From positions 496,001 through 560,000 of the forward strand of contig NZ_AUED01000001.1 of assembly GCF_000425805.1 (NCBI RefSeq): 64,000 bases of DNA, in the 5' to 3' direction. A program made the translations under genes and the position numbers. Below, in pieces: positions 47,662 through 57,627 of this stretch; the stretch's first letter is position 1, and each line of letters starts with the position of its first letter. This DNA is from Pseudomonas vranovensis DSM 16006 (lineage in GTDB: Bacteria > Pseudomonadota > Gammaproteobacteria > Pseudomonadales > Pseudomonadaceae). The notes beneath the pieces are model-generated. The model ran no database searches. It was not told the DNA's origin and saw nothing but the letters and a program-made list of their open reading frames with translations.

Positions 47662-48456
47662 CTAAAGGTGTACTTCTACGGCCAGGGGCAGGTGGTCGGA
47701 GAGGTGACTCCAGGGTTTGTTACCCAGGATCTGCGGGGCGTGACTGTTGGCATTGCGCAGGTAGATACGGTCCAGGCGCAGCAACGGAAGGCGGGCGGGG
47801 TACGTGCGGGCAAGCAGGCCATGATGACGTTCGAACGCCTCGTGCAACCCGCGGTGCAACCCCAGCGTGCGGTTGCCCCGTAGCTTCCAGTCATTGAAGT
47901 CACCGGCAATGATCACCGGTGCATCGACCGGCAGCGAGTCGAGCAGTCGGCGCAGCAGCTGCAGCTGCTTTTGCCGGTGGCTTTCCAGCAGCGACAGGTG
48001 TACGCACACGGCGTGCACCTGGTGCTGCCCGGGTACATCCAGTACGCAATGCAACAAGCCACGGCGCTCGGGGCCGGTGATCGAGACGTCGAGGTTGCGG
48101 TGTTCGATGATCGGGTACTTGGACAGCAGGGCGTTGCCGTGGTGGCCGTCCGGGTAGACGGCATTGCGCCCATAGGCGAAATCGCTCCACATGCTGTCGG
48201 CGAGGAATTCGTACTGCGACGTTTGCGGCCAGCCGGCGTAGCGGGCGGCATGACGGTCGTGGCTGCCGAGCACTTCCTGCAGGAACACGATATCGGCCTG
48301 GGTGCTGCGCACCGCCTCGCGCAGTTCCGGCAAGATGAAGCGACGGTTGAAGGCGGTAAAGCCCTTGTGAGTGTTGACGGTCAGCACCCGCAAGCGCTGC
48401 ACCGGAGGTGCCTGGCGGGTATCTGCAAGGAGGGTGGGGTGCGGTTCGAGATTCAC
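47662..48456 (-). CDS. Endonuclease/exonuclease/phosphatase (EEP) family protein
   Basis: A 264-aa EEP-fold metal-dependent phosphohydrolase without signal peptide. Seen: RVLTVNTHKGFTAFN at the start, the Mg-binding glutamate in IVFLQEVLGSHD, IIAGDFNDWK, and the C-terminal SDHLPLAVEV with the catalytic aspartate-histidine pair. Substrates in the family range from DNA to lipids and inositol phosphates and cannot be chosen here. It follows glgX by 64 bp on the same strand, at the end of the leftward glucan operon. Confidence 0.85.
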   Translation of the reverse strand: MNLEPHPTLLADTRQAPPVQRLRVLTVNTHKGFTAFNRRFILPELREAVRSTQADIVFLQEVLGSHDRHAARYAGWPQTSQYEFLADSMWSDFAYGRNAVYPDGHHGNALLSKYPIIEHRNLDVSITGPERRGLLHCVLDVPGQHQVHAVCVHLSLLESHRQKQLQLLRRLLDSLPVDAPVIIAGDFNDWKLRGNRTLGLHRGLHEAFERHHGLLARTYPARLPLLRLDRIYLRNANSHAPQILGNKPWSHLSDHLPLAVEVHL

Positions 48457-48520
48457 GATTGCTCCTTGTCGGCAAGCCTACTGCATGGGACTGGCCCCGG
48501 TCGGGTTCAGTTCCCGGCCT

Positions 48521-50677
48521 TCATGAGTCGTCCTCGCGTTGCAACTCCAGCAGCACCAGTGACCGTCCTGCTACCTCCAGCGCCGAGTCGAACTCATGCT
48601 GTTCGCCCTTGCGCAGTTGTGGCCGGTCGGTGTCGAGCAGGCAGTTCCAGTTTTCGCCCTCGGGCACCTGGGGCAAGGTAAAGGTGACGGCATCGTGGTA
48701 GGCATTGACGATCAACAGCAAGGTCGCATCGGCCCCCGGTCGCGGGATGCCACTGACCTGGGCACGACCATCCATCAGCATGCCGAGCGTCCTTCCTTGA
48801 CTGTCCTGCCATTGTTCAACATTCATCTCGCTGCCATCCGGGGCCAGCCAGGTGACATCCTTGACCCCAATCGCCTCATTGTAGTCGCCGACCAGAAAGC
48901 GCGAGCGGCGCAGCACCGGGTAAGCCAGGCGCAGTTTGGTCAGGCGCTTGACGAACTTGAGCAGTGCCGCGCCTTCATCGTCCAGGTCCCAGTTGACCCA
49001 ACCGATTTCGCTGTCCTGGCAGTAGGCATTGTTGTTGCCGTGCTGGGTGCGGCTGAATTCATCACCGGCGACGATCATCGGTGTGCCCTGGGCCAATAGC
49101 AGGGTGGCGAAGAAGTTGCGCATCTGGCGCAGGCGCAAGGCGTTGATCTCGGGGTCGTCGGTCGGCCCCTCGGCGCCGTGGTTCCAGGACAGGTTGTTGT
49201 TGCTGCCATCCTGGTTGTTCTCGTCGTTGTCCTCGTTGTGCTTGTCGTTGTACGAAACCAGGTCGCGCAGGGTGAAACCGTCATGGGCGGTGATGAAGTT
49301 GATCGAGGCATACGGCCGTCGCCCGCGGCGGTTGAACAGCTCGCCAGAGGCGGTCATGCGTGCGGCAAAGTCGGCCAGCTGGCCTTCGTCGCCTTTCCAG
49401 AAGGCCCGTACTGTGTCGCGAAAACGGTCATTCCATTCGGCCCAGCCGGGAGCGAAGTTGCCCACCTGGTAGCCGCCGGGGCCGCAGTCCCAGGGTTCGG
49501 CGATCAGCTTGACCTGGCTGAGCAGGGGGTCCTGGCGGCAGGCCACGAGGAAGCTGTGGCGTTCATCGAAACCTTCGTGATAGCGCCCAAGGATGGTGGC
49601 CAGGTCGAAACGAAAGCCGTCCACGTGCATCTCGCCGGCCCAGTAGCGCAGCGAATCGGTGACCAGTTGCAGCACGCAGGGGTGGCTCAGGTCCAGGGTG
49701 TTGCCGGTGCCTGAGTCGTTGATGTAGAAGCGCTTGTCGTCTGGCATCAGGCGGTAGTAAGAGGCGTTGTCGATACCGCGCATCGACAGGGTCGGGCCCA
49801 ACTCGTTGCCCTCGGCGGTGTGGTTGTAGACCACATCCAGAATCACCTCCAGGCCGGCGTCGTGCAGGTGCGCGACCATTTCCTTGAACTCGGCGATCTT
49901 GCCGTTGGCCAGGTAGCGCGGGTGTGGGGCGAAAAACGCGATGCTGTTGTAGCCCCAGTAGTTGTTCAGGCCCTTTTGCAGCAAGTGCTGGTCATTGACG
50001 TAGGCATGGATCGGCAGCAGCTCGATGGAAGACACCCCCAACTGCTTGATATGACCGAGCAACTCGTCGCACATCAGCCCGGCAAAGGTACCGCGGTTGC
50101 CGGCTGGCACTGCCGGGTGACGCATGCTGATGCCGCGCACGTGGGCTTCATAGAGGATGGTGCGTTCCCAGGGAATGCCCACGCGTTGGTCGCGGCCCCA
50201 GGTGTAGGCGGGGTCGATGACCTTGCACTTGGGCACGAAGGGCGCACTGTCGCGCTCATCGAAACTCAGGTCGCCGTCGGGGTGGCCGATGGTGTAGCCG
50301 AACAGGGCTTCGGACCACTTCAGGCTGCCTATCAATTGCTTGGCATACGGGTCGATCAGCAGCTTGTTGGGGTTGAAACGGTGGCCGTTCTGCGGCTCGT
50401 AGGGGCCGTGGACCCGGTAGCCGTAGATCTGCCCCGGGTGGGCGTCGGGCAGGTAGCCGTGGAATATTTCGTCGGTGTATTCGGGCAGCTCGATGCGTTC
50501 GAGCTCAACTTCACCACTTGAGTCGAACAGGCACAGTTCGACCTTGGTGGCATGAGCGGAGAACAGGGCGAAATTGACCCCCAGACCGTCCCAGGTGGCG
50601 CCCAGCGGAAAGGGCAGGCCTTCGCGGATACGCGAGGGTTCGGCGACGGGGGCGTCGGTGGGTCTGGGCTTGGTCAT
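48521..50677 (-). CDS. glgX: Glycogen debranching enzyme
   Basis: A 718-aa GH13_11 isoamylase-type enzyme that hydrolyses alpha-1,6 branches of glycogen. It has an N-terminal CBM48 (PLGATWDGLGVNFALFSAHA), the nucleophile DGFRFDLATILGR, the acid LIAEPWDCGPGGYQVG, and FITAHDGFTLRDLVSYNDKH. ATG 50677 starts MTKPRPTDAP; an in-frame start at 50746 would read through a REP fragment. It releases linear chains that TreY and TreZ can turn into trehalose, linking it to the genes upstream. Confidence 0.96.
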   Translation of the reverse strand: MTKPRPTDAPVAEPSRIREGLPFPLGATWDGLGVNFALFSAHATKVELCLFDSSGEVELERIELPEYTDEIFHGYLPDAHPGQIYGYRVHGPYEPQNGHRFNPNKLLIDPYAKQLIGSLKWSEALFGYTIGHPDGDLSFDERDSAPFVPKCKVIDPAYTWGRDQRVGIPWERTILYEAHVRGISMRHPAVPAGNRGTFAGLMCDELLGHIKQLGVSSIELLPIHAYVNDQHLLQKGLNNYWGYNSIAFFAPHPRYLANGKIAEFKEMVAHLHDAGLEVILDVVYNHTAEGNELGPTLSMRGIDNASYYRLMPDDKRFYINDSGTGNTLDLSHPCVLQLVTDSLRYWAGEMHVDGFRFDLATILGRYHEGFDERHSFLVACRQDPLLSQVKLIAEPWDCGPGGYQVGNFAPGWAEWNDRFRDTVRAFWKGDEGQLADFAARMTASGELFNRRGRRPYASINFITAHDGFTLRDLVSYNDKHNEDNDENNQDGSNNNLSWNHGAEGPTDDPEINALRLRQMRNFFATLLLAQGTPMIVAGDEFSRTQHGNNNAYCQDSEIGWVNWDLDDEGAALLKFVKRLTKLRLAYPVLRRSRFLVGDYNEAIGVKDVTWLAPDGSEMNVEQWQDSQGRTLGMLMDGRAQVSGIPRPGADATLLLIVNAYHDAVTFTLPQVPEGENWNCLLDTDRPQLRKGEQHEFDSALEVAGRSLVLLELQREDDS

Positions 50678-50699
50678 GGGACTCCTTGTTGGTATTGGG

Positions 50700-50735
50700 A
50701 CATCGCGGGCAAGTCGAAACGTCGCACCGCGATGG
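50700..50735. repeat. Degraded REP repeat between DUF2934 gene and glgX
   Basis: Contains ATCGCGGGCAAGTCGAAACG then TCGCACCGCGAT, a shortened copy of the family seen at 1340-1396 and 38182-38255, with ATCGCGG/CCGCGAT arms. Confidence 0.6.
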
Positions 50736-50738
50736 CTA

Positions 50739-50987
50739 TCAAGCAACAGGCGGTTTCTTGGTCGTACTGCGCGGCTTTTTAGCTGCCGCCGGCTTGGCGG
50801 GCGTCACCTGCAGCGGCGCCCCCGGCTTGGCCTTGACCTTGCGCGGGGTGGCCTTGGGAGCCAGGGCTTCGGCTTCGGCCAGCTTGCGCGCCATCTCCCA
50901 GTGGCGCGATTCCTGGCCTTCGGGTTTACCTTCGGACTCCCAGATCTGGTAGGCGAATTCGCGGATTCGTTTTTCTTCGACACTCAT
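50739..50987 (-). CDS. DUF2934 protein with Lys/Pro/Ala-rich tail
   Basis: An 82-aa protein. Residues 1-40 are a DUF2934 domain (IREFAYQIWESEGKPEGQES then HWEMARKLAEAE), a short helical motif. The second half is rich in Lys, Pro and Ala (TPAKPAAAKKPRSTTKKPPV), like histone-H1-type tails, and strongly basic. It lies 18 bp after treY and before glgX, on the same strand. The position inside the trehalose/glycogen operon is the only hint of function. Confidence 0.82.
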   Translation of the reverse strand: MSVEEKRIREFAYQIWESEGKPEGQESRHWEMARKLAEAEALAPKATPRKVKAKPGAPLQVTPAKPAAAKKPRSTTKKPPVA

Positions 50988-51005
50988 CTCGACGCTCCTG
51001 ATGGC

Positions 51006-53774
51006 TTAGGCATGATCAATCAATACGTTGACCGGGAACTCCCTGAGTACAGCGCTGAGCAACAGCTCCTTTGAGGTTGTGACTGCGCTGCTGGCAAAAA
51101 GTCCCGTGTAGTTAGCAGGTGACAAGGCAGATGGCAACAGCAGGTGTGTGTCGTCCCAGTTCTGCGCCGGGATCAAGGGAATCGGGGTATCTGCAAGCAA
51201 GGCGCAGGCCAGCCGCGGGACGATTACGATCGCCCGCGCCGAGTCACCCACGCGAGCAAAGGCCAGGACCCGCTCGGCGTGTCTGCCGCGCACCTCCAGC
51301 GGCAGGTAACGGCCCTCGGCAAACAGCTCGGGATAGTCCAGGCGACGTTCCAGCACCTGGCTGATCAGCGCCTGCTTGACCCGGCCATTGCGCCAATCCT
51401 GGAGTAGCTGCGCCGTGCTGGTGCTTTCATCCAGGGCTTGGCGGCGTTCGGCAAAATCAACGGCGCGGCGGTTGTCCGGGTCCACCAGGCTCAAGTCCCA
51501 GAATTCATTGCCCTGATACACGTCCGGCACCCCCGGTGCGGTCATGCGCAGCAGGCACTGGCCGAGGCTGTTCAGGGCGCCGGCGCAGGCAATGGACTGT
51601 GCGGCCAGGGCAATGGAATGACGCAGTTGCTGGTTCTGCGGGTCCAGCAGCAGGGCTTCGACAAAGCCCAGGCAAGCCTGTTCATAAACGTCGTTCGGGG
51701 CGCTCCAGCTGCTGCGCAGCTTGGCTTCGCGCAACGCCTTGCGTTGCCACTGTTGCAAGCGCTGCACATAGGTGCGCAGGGCCACTGGGTCGCTTTCATC
51801 CAGGGCCAACGGCCAACTGCCCAGCAGCGTCTGGTACAGCAGCCACTCATCACCGGGGGCAGGGGCCACGCCGTCGGCCAGTTCGGTGCGCAGGGGCGCT
51901 GCCAATTCTCGCCAGTGCTCCACCCGGCTGACCAGCCACGCGCTGCGCTCACTCAGTACTGCCAGGCGCGCGCGGCTGTCTTCGCCACGTTTGTGGTCGT
52001 GCGTGGCGGTGCTCAGCAGGTTGAGCGGGAAGGTGTGCTGACGTTGCAGGCAGACCTGATGGAAGTCCTCGACCGGCGCACTGAACCGCTCGGCGTCGAA
52101 GCCCACATCATTGCGTGAAAGCAGCAGCGCTGAGCGGTAAAAGGCGGTGTCCTCCACGGCTTTGGCGGCGGTTGGCGAGGTCAATTGCTGGAAGCGAATG
52201 CAGGCATGGCGCAGGTGCTTGCGTGCGCGCCCGGCGGGCAGGCGGCGCCAGGGCTGGCCTCCCAGCCAGTTTTGCAGGGCATCGAGCACCGGCCAGTCGC
52301 CTTCGCCCAGGGTTTTTCGGGCACCCTGCAAGGCATGCTGGAAAAAGGCTTCGTCCTCGACGGGACGGCCAGCGGCGTTGAGGTAGGTGCGGTATACCGG
52401 GTAGTGCTCGACCAGTGCCTGCAGAGCCCTGCGTATTGCGCCCAGGGTCAGGTCGCGACTCATCAGATCGTCACGGGCCACCTGCAGTAACGCCTGGGCC
52501 ACCGACTCGAAGTCGCCGGCCAGGCTGCCATTGAGCACCTGCTGGCGGGCCAGGCGTACTTCCTCGGCGAAGCCCGGGCGTTCACTGAGGGCGCTCCAGG
52601 CTTCACCCAATATGGCTTCCCCGGTCGGGTCATGCTGCAGCAGGCTGACCTGGTTCATGAACTCGTAGCCGGTGGTGCCATCCACGCCCCAGTCGCTGTG
52701 CAACTGTTCATTGGCGGCGAGAATTTTTTCGACATAAATGGGGAAATGGTCCAGCGCTGCACTCAAGGGGCGCTCGGCCAGCAGCCGGTCCACCCGTCGG
52801 CGCAGTTTGCGGCAATAGCCGCGCGGATCGGCCAGGCCGTCGATGTGGTCGATGCGCAGGCCGTCGACCAGGCCGCGGCGGATCAGCTCGAAGAGCATGT
52901 GGTGGGTGGCCTCGAACACCTCGCTGCGTTCGACCCGCAAACCGCCCAATTCGTTGATGTCGAAAAAGCGCCGCCAGTTGATGTCGTCGGCCGCGGTGCG
53001 CCAGCTGGCCAGGCGGTACGCCTGGCTTTCCAGCAAACCGTGCAGGCGCTCGAAACCCTCGGTGCTGCGGCCGTCGAAGGCCGGCAGCAGATGATCGATG
53101 GGGTACTCGATGGCCAGCGCCGCCAGCTCCTGCTGCAAACCTGGCGCCTTGTCGGCGGCCTGCATTGCGCTGTGCAGGGCGACAAAGCGCATGCCCAGGG
53201 CCTGAACCTCGGTGCTGTCGCTCAGGCAAAGAATTTGCCCGTAGTCGGTCGGGCTGATGGGAAAGCGGTGCTCATGGTGCTGTACATGAAAGCTGCCCCC
53301 GGCTGAATCGAAACGCAGCTTCAGGTCACCTGCCTGCAACACCGCGCCATAGTCGCTGCCCAGAAAGGGCAACAGCAACTGGCCTTCCAGCAAGGGATCG
53401 CTGGAGTGCCATTGGATATCGAAGAACGTCGCGTAACGGCTGCGTCGGCCCCAGGTCAGCAGGTCTTGCCACCAGGGGTTGTCGCTGCCCACGGCCATGT
53501 GATTGGAGACGATATCCAGGATCAGTCCCATGCCATGCTGGCGCAGCGCAGCCACCAGGCGAATCAGTGCCGCTTCACCGCCAAGCTCGGGGTTGATCCG
53601 GGTCGGGTCGACCACATCGTAGCCGTGCATCGAGCCCGGCCTGGCACTGAGCAGCGGGGAGGCATACAGGTGGCTGATGCCAAGGCGGGAAAAGTAGGGC
53701 ACCAGCGGCACTGCATCGTCGAGGCTGAAGCCGGCATGGAACTGCAGGCGCAGGGTGGCGCTCAAGGGTTTCAT
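51006..53774 (-). CDS. treY: Malto-oligosyltrehalose synthase
   Basis: A 922-aa GH13_26 enzyme that converts the reducing-end glucose pair of a malto-oligosaccharide to a trehalose unit. Seen: LRLQFHAGFSLDDAVPLVPY at the start, SHLYASPLLSARPGSMHGYD, the catalytic nucleophile in GLRIDHIDGLADPRGY, the acid in IYVEKILAANEQL, and STATHDHKRGEDSRARL. It overlaps malQ by 4 bp. Its product is cleaved by TreZ to free trehalose. Confidence 0.96.
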   Translation of the reverse strand: MKPLSATLRLQFHAGFSLDDAVPLVPYFSRLGISHLYASPLLSARPGSMHGYDVVDPTRINPELGGEAALIRLVAALRQHGMGLILDIVSNHMAVGSDNPWWQDLLTWGRRSRYATFFDIQWHSSDPLLEGQLLLPFLGSDYGAVLQAGDLKLRFDSAGGSFHVQHHEHRFPISPTDYGQILCLSDSTEVQALGMRFVALHSAMQAADKAPGLQQELAALAIEYPIDHLLPAFDGRSTEGFERLHGLLESQAYRLASWRTAADDINWRRFFDINELGGLRVERSEVFEATHHMLFELIRRGLVDGLRIDHIDGLADPRGYCRKLRRRVDRLLAERPLSAALDHFPIYVEKILAANEQLHSDWGVDGTTGYEFMNQVSLLQHDPTGEAILGEAWSALSERPGFAEEVRLARQQVLNGSLAGDFESVAQALLQVARDDLMSRDLTLGAIRRALQALVEHYPVYRTYLNAAGRPVEDEAFFQHALQGARKTLGEGDWPVLDALQNWLGGQPWRRLPAGRARKHLRHACIRFQQLTSPTAAKAVEDTAFYRSALLLSRNDVGFDAERFSAPVEDFHQVCLQRQHTFPLNLLSTATHDHKRGEDSRARLAVLSERSAWLVSRVEHWRELAAPLRTELADGVAPAPGDEWLLYQTLLGSWPLALDESDPVALRTYVQRLQQWQRKALREAKLRSSWSAPNDVYEQACLGFVEALLLDPQNQQLRHSIALAAQSIACAGALNSLGQCLLRMTAPGVPDVYQGNEFWDLSLVDPDNRRAVDFAERRQALDESTSTAQLLQDWRNGRVKQALISQVLERRLDYPELFAEGRYLPLEVRGRHAERVLAFARVGDSARAIVIVPRLACALLADTPIPLIPAQNWDDTHLLLPSALSPANYTGLFASSAVTTSKELLLSAVLREFPVNVLIDHA

Positions 53775-55840
53775 CGGTCGCGCTCCCAGGCCTGCTCGCG
53801 GGCCTGGGCGAGCAGTTCCAGGCGTCGTGCGGCATCATCGTCGTCGAGCAGCGCATTGGCCGGCAGGGCAAAGCGACGGCGCCAGTTGGGGTGGCTATCG
53901 ACTGTGCCGGGCAGGTTGGGTTGCTCGTCGATGCCCAGCAGATCCTCCAGCGGCAGCAACACCAACGGAGCATGGGTGTGCCCGAGAAAGCGAACGCAGG
54001 CGTCGATCAGCCCATCGGTGTCGGCCAGGGCACCGTAATTGTGCTCCAGGGTACGCTGCAGCCCCAGCCGCTCCTGTTGACGGGTTTCGCGCCAGTGCCG
54101 TTCGGTGATGGCATCGATCAGGCCCAGACGCTGGTTCCAGTCGATGTCGCGGGCCTGCAGCCAGCCGGCCAGTGGCGGCAGGTCGTGGGTGCTGGGGGTG
54201 GCCAGGGCATTGTCCGGCCAGTCGAGAATGGGTTTGAAGTGGCCGGGTGGGTCCTGCTCGAATTGCAGCACGCGCATACCGAGAATGGCGCGCTGCCCGA
54301 GTTTTTCCCGAAGCCCGGCGGGAACGGTGCCCAGGTCTTCACCCAGGACAACGGCGCGGTGACGCACCGACTCCAGGCACAGCAGGCGCAGTAGATCGTC
54401 CAGCGGATAATTGAGGTAGGCGCCGTCACGGGCATGGGCGCCCAGTGGCACCAGCCAGAGACGCTGCAGGCCCATGATGTGGTCGATGCGCAGGCCCCCG
54501 GCATGGGCGAAGTTGGCCCGCAGCATCTCGATAAAGGCGCGATAGCCATTGCGTCGCAGGCCTTCGGGGGAAAAGGCACAGATGGCCCAGTTCTGTCCCG
54601 AGCGGTTGAGGATGTCGGGTGGCGCACCGACATTGAGCCCGGCCAGCAGCTCGTCCTGGCGGCTCCAGGCCTGGCTGCCGGCACCGTCGGCGCCCACGGC
54701 CAGGTCGGCGATCAGGCCGATGGCCATGCCGTTGCTGCGGGCAGCATCCTGAGCGCGCTGCAGGCTGCGTTCGACCAGCCATTGGCAAAAGGCGTGAAAC
54801 TGGATCTGTTCGCGGTGCTCACGGGCAAAGGCTGCAACTTCGGGGCTCTGGGGGTCATGCCAGGCGTTCGGCCATTGCCGCCAGTCGGGGTTCAGGCCCC
54901 GGGTGCAAGCCTCCGCCAGCAGCGCTTCAAACCGGCAATGTTGTTCCAGGGCATCGCCGGCCTGGGCACAGTAGCTGTCGAAATCGGCCCGCAAGGGATG
55001 ATCGCCGTCGATGAAATCATCAAACAGCACCTGCAGCAGCTGGTAGCGCGCCGCCCCCGCCATGGGCCAGTCGATCAGCGGCAGTGCTTCGAGCTTCTCA
55101 AGGGCCGGTTCAAGCCCCAGGGTATCGATGGCCACGCGCACCACATGCTCACCCAATATGACGGAAGGGTTGGCGTACAGGCTGTTGAGGAACAGGCGAC
55201 TGGACGGCGAGTACGGGCTGTAGCGCCCAGTGTCGCTGGCGAACATCGCGTGCAGCGGGCTGATGGCCAGGGCATCGGCACCCCGTTCGGCGGCGCTGCG
55301 GGCCAGTTGCTCCAGTGCCTGGCAATCGCCGTAGCCGCCATCACCGGAGCGGCGCAGGCTGTAGAGCTGGGCGCTGATACCCCAGCAGCGCGGCGTTGGC
55401 GTGTGCAATGCATCGCTGAAACTGAAGCAACGGGTAGGGGCAACGGCGAGGGTAAAGTGACGCTCATCGATGCTCACCTGGTGATAGCCGACTGGCAGTC
55501 CCGGCGCCAGGGCGGCGTTCGGGTCGAGCTGCAGGTGTTGTTCGCTGCCGTCTTCAAGCTGCACGCGAACGGGGCTGGCGGCGGCAAAGTAGGCAGACAG
55601 GTCCAGCGCCTGCTGCTCATCGACGGTGAACAGCGGCGGCAGGTGCCGGGCGTCGTGGGCGGTCCTCAGGGCGGCCAGGCTCGCGGCAATGGCTACGGGG
55701 TCGTCGGCCGGATGGCCAAGCCCAGCCAGTACCTGGCGCAAGGCATCATCGCTGACCCGTTGTGCTCGCCCATTGGCGTCGATCCAGTCCACAGAAAGCC
55801 CGGCAAGGGCTGCCAGTTCCTGCAGGTGTGCGTCAGTCAT
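53771..55840 (-). CDS. malQ: 4-alpha-glucanotransferase (amylomaltase)
   Basis: A 689-aa GH77 enzyme that rearranges maltodextrins by transferring glucan segments. Seen: the aspartate in GLRIDHIMGLQRLWLVP, the GEDLGTVP acid motif, and TPSTHDLPPLAGW. It has the N-terminal extension of gammaproteobacterial MalQ. The ATG at 55840 (MTDAHLQELA) overlaps the treZ stop by 8 bp; a longer reading to 55933 is inside treZ. It lengthens short chains so TreY can use them. Confidence 0.95.
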   Translation of the reverse strand: MTDAHLQELAALAGLSVDWIDANGRAQRVSDDALRQVLAGLGHPADDPVAIAASLAALRTAHDARHLPPLFTVDEQQALDLSAYFAAASPVRVQLEDGSEQHLQLDPNAALAPGLPVGYHQVSIDERHFTLAVAPTRCFSFSDALHTPTPRCWGISAQLYSLRRSGDGGYGDCQALEQLARSAAERGADALAISPLHAMFASDTGRYSPYSPSSRLFLNSLYANPSVILGEHVVRVAIDTLGLEPALEKLEALPLIDWPMAGAARYQLLQVLFDDFIDGDHPLRADFDSYCAQAGDALEQHCRFEALLAEACTRGLNPDWRQWPNAWHDPQSPEVAAFAREHREQIQFHAFCQWLVERSLQRAQDAARSNGMAIGLIADLAVGADGAGSQAWSRQDELLAGLNVGAPPDILNRSGQNWAICAFSPEGLRRNGYRAFIEMLRANFAHAGGLRIDHIMGLQRLWLVPLGAHARDGAYLNYPLDDLLRLLCLESVRHRAVVLGEDLGTVPAGLREKLGQRAILGMRVLQFEQDPPGHFKPILDWPDNALATPSTHDLPPLAGWLQARDIDWNQRLGLIDAITERHWRETRQQERLGLQRTLEHNYGALADTDGLIDACVRFLGHTHAPLVLLPLEDLLGIDEQPNLPGTVDSHPNWRRRFALPANALLDDDDAARRLELLAQAREQAWERDR

Positions 55841-57611
55841 GGACAGGCTCCGGCGATGGGCTGGGCAGCAGGCTGACCAGGGTGGCAAAAGGGGGGAGTT
55901 GGTCGCTGGGCAACGGCTCGCTCGTGCAGGCATACACGTGAGTCGAGACCTGGGGCAGCATGCAGGGCACCGGTGCTGCGCTCAGGTTCAGGTCAATGCG
56001 CAGGGTGCGACCATCGGCCAGGCGCCAGCGCGCACTCAGTGCCTTGTCGCCGATCACCTCGGCGCCTTCGGCGTGGCAGCCGGACAAGTGGGGGACGATG
56101 TGCTGGTGACGCAGGTGCAACAGCTGGCGGTAAAACGCCTGCCAGGGTTGCTGAGGGGTATCTGGCACCAGGGGGCGCGAAGCGCTGTAGGTGGCCAGGG
56201 CATTGGGGTCGGGAATGGCGGCCCGCTGCAACGGGTCGGCGTAGGCGGTGAAGCCGGCGAACTCGGCCCGTCGCCCTTCGCGCACGGCGTCGGCCAGTTC
56301 ATCGTGGTGGTCGGTAAAAAACAGGAACGGTGTCTCGCTGCCCCATTCCTCACCCATGAACAGCAGCGGGATCATTGGCGACAGCAACAACAGGGTGGTG
56401 GCGGCGCGCAGGGCCTGGGGCGGACACAGCCGCCTCAAGCGTTCACCAAGGGCACGGTTGCCGACCTGGTCGTGGTTCTGCAGGAACAGCACAAAGGCGC
56501 AGGGCGGCAGGTGCGCGCTGGGCTCGCCGCGCGGGCGACCGGTGCGGTCCGCTTCGCCCTGGAACACGAACCCCTGGCTCAGGCAGCGGGCAAGTTTCTG
56601 GATGGTCGCCTGGCGGTAGTCGGCGTAGTAGGCTTCGTGCTCGCCGGTGAGCAACACATGCAGGGCGTTGTGACCGTCATCATTCCATTGGCCGTCGTAC
56701 GCCTGTTCAAGCAGGTGCGCCTGGTTGTGCTCGTTCTCCAGCACCAGCCAGACCTGCCGCTCGGGTGCCAGCGACTGGCGCACCCGCTGGCTCAGCTCGC
56801 GCAAGTATTCGGGGTGCCCGATGGCATGCACGGCGTCCAGGCGCAGGCCGTCGACGCGATAGACGTGCAGCCACATCAGGGCGTTCTCGATGAAAAAGTC
56901 GCACACTTGCGGGCTGCGAAAATCGATGGCCGCCCCCCAGGGGGTGTGCTTATCCTGGCGAAAGAAGCCGGATGCGTAGCGGTTCAAGTAATTGCCGTCG
57001 GGGCCGAAGTGGTTGTAGATCACATCCACCAGCACCATCAAACCGTGGCCGTGGGCCTGGTCGATCAGATGGCAGAGTTGCTCGGGCGTGCCGTAGCTGT
57101 GCTGTGGGGCAAAGGGCAGCACGCCGTCATAGCCCCAGTTTCGCTCCCCGGGAAACTGGCCCAGGGGCATCAATTCGATAGCGGTCACGCCCAGGTCGGC
57201 AAGGCGCGGCAGTTGCTGGATCAGTTGGGCGTAGCCGCCCATGAGGCCCACGTGGACTTCGTAGATCACCGCCTCCGGCCAGGGGCGGCCGTTCCAGTGG
57301 CTGTGCTGCCAGGGGTAGTTGGCAAGGTCGACCAGTTGGCTGGGGCCGTGTACGCCTTCAGGCTGAAAGCGCGAGGCCGGATCGGCCACCTGCAGGTCGC
57401 CGTCGATGCAGTAGCGGTAGCGCCTGCCAGCGATGGCTGGCAGACGTGCGCTGAACCAACCGTCGGCACCGCGCTCAAGGGCGTGGCGCACATCCGGCTC
57501 CAGGCACACCTCTACGCTGTGGGCATCTGGTGCCCATAGCGCAAAGCGTGCGGTTTCACTATCAAGCATCACGGCCCCGTGGGTCGCGATTGGCTCTGAC
57601 CTCAAGGGCAT
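55833..57611 (-). CDS. treZ: Malto-oligosyltrehalose trehalohydrolase
   Basis: A 592-aa GH13_10 enzyme that releases trehalose from the TreY product. It has an N-terminal CBM48-like domain (FALWAPDAHSVEVCLE), nucleophile motif GLRLDAVHAIGHPEY, the acid in VWLVLENEHN, and FLQNHDQVGNRALG. An in-frame GTG at 57620 is possible; ATG 57611 has a GAGG ribosome-binding site 8 bp upstream. It starts 16 bp after the glgA stop and overlaps malQ by 8 bp. Confidence 0.95.
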   Translation of the reverse strand: MPLRSEPIATHGAVMLDSETARFALWAPDAHSVEVCLEPDVRHALERGADGWFSARLPAIAGRRYRYCIDGDLQVADPASRFQPEGVHGPSQLVDLANYPWQHSHWNGRPWPEAVIYEVHVGLMGGYAQLIQQLPRLADLGVTAIELMPLGQFPGERNWGYDGVLPFAPQHSYGTPEQLCHLIDQAHGHGLMVLVDVIYNHFGPDGNYLNRYASGFFRQDKHTPWGAAIDFRSPQVCDFFIENALMWLHVYRVDGLRLDAVHAIGHPEYLRELSQRVRQSLAPERQVWLVLENEHNQAHLLEQAYDGQWNDDGHNALHVLLTGEHEAYYADYRQATIQKLARCLSQGFVFQGEADRTGRPRGEPSAHLPPCAFVLFLQNHDQVGNRALGERLRRLCPPQALRAATTLLLLSPMIPLLFMGEEWGSETPFLFFTDHHDELADAVREGRRAEFAGFTAYADPLQRAAIPDPNALATYSASRPLVPDTPQQPWQAFYRQLLHLRHQHIVPHLSGCHAEGAEVIGDKALSARWRLADGRTLRIDLNLSAAPVPCMLPQVSTHVYACTSEPLPSDQLPPFATLVSLLPSPSPEPVHD

Positions 57612-57627
57612 ACCTGCCACCTCGTCC

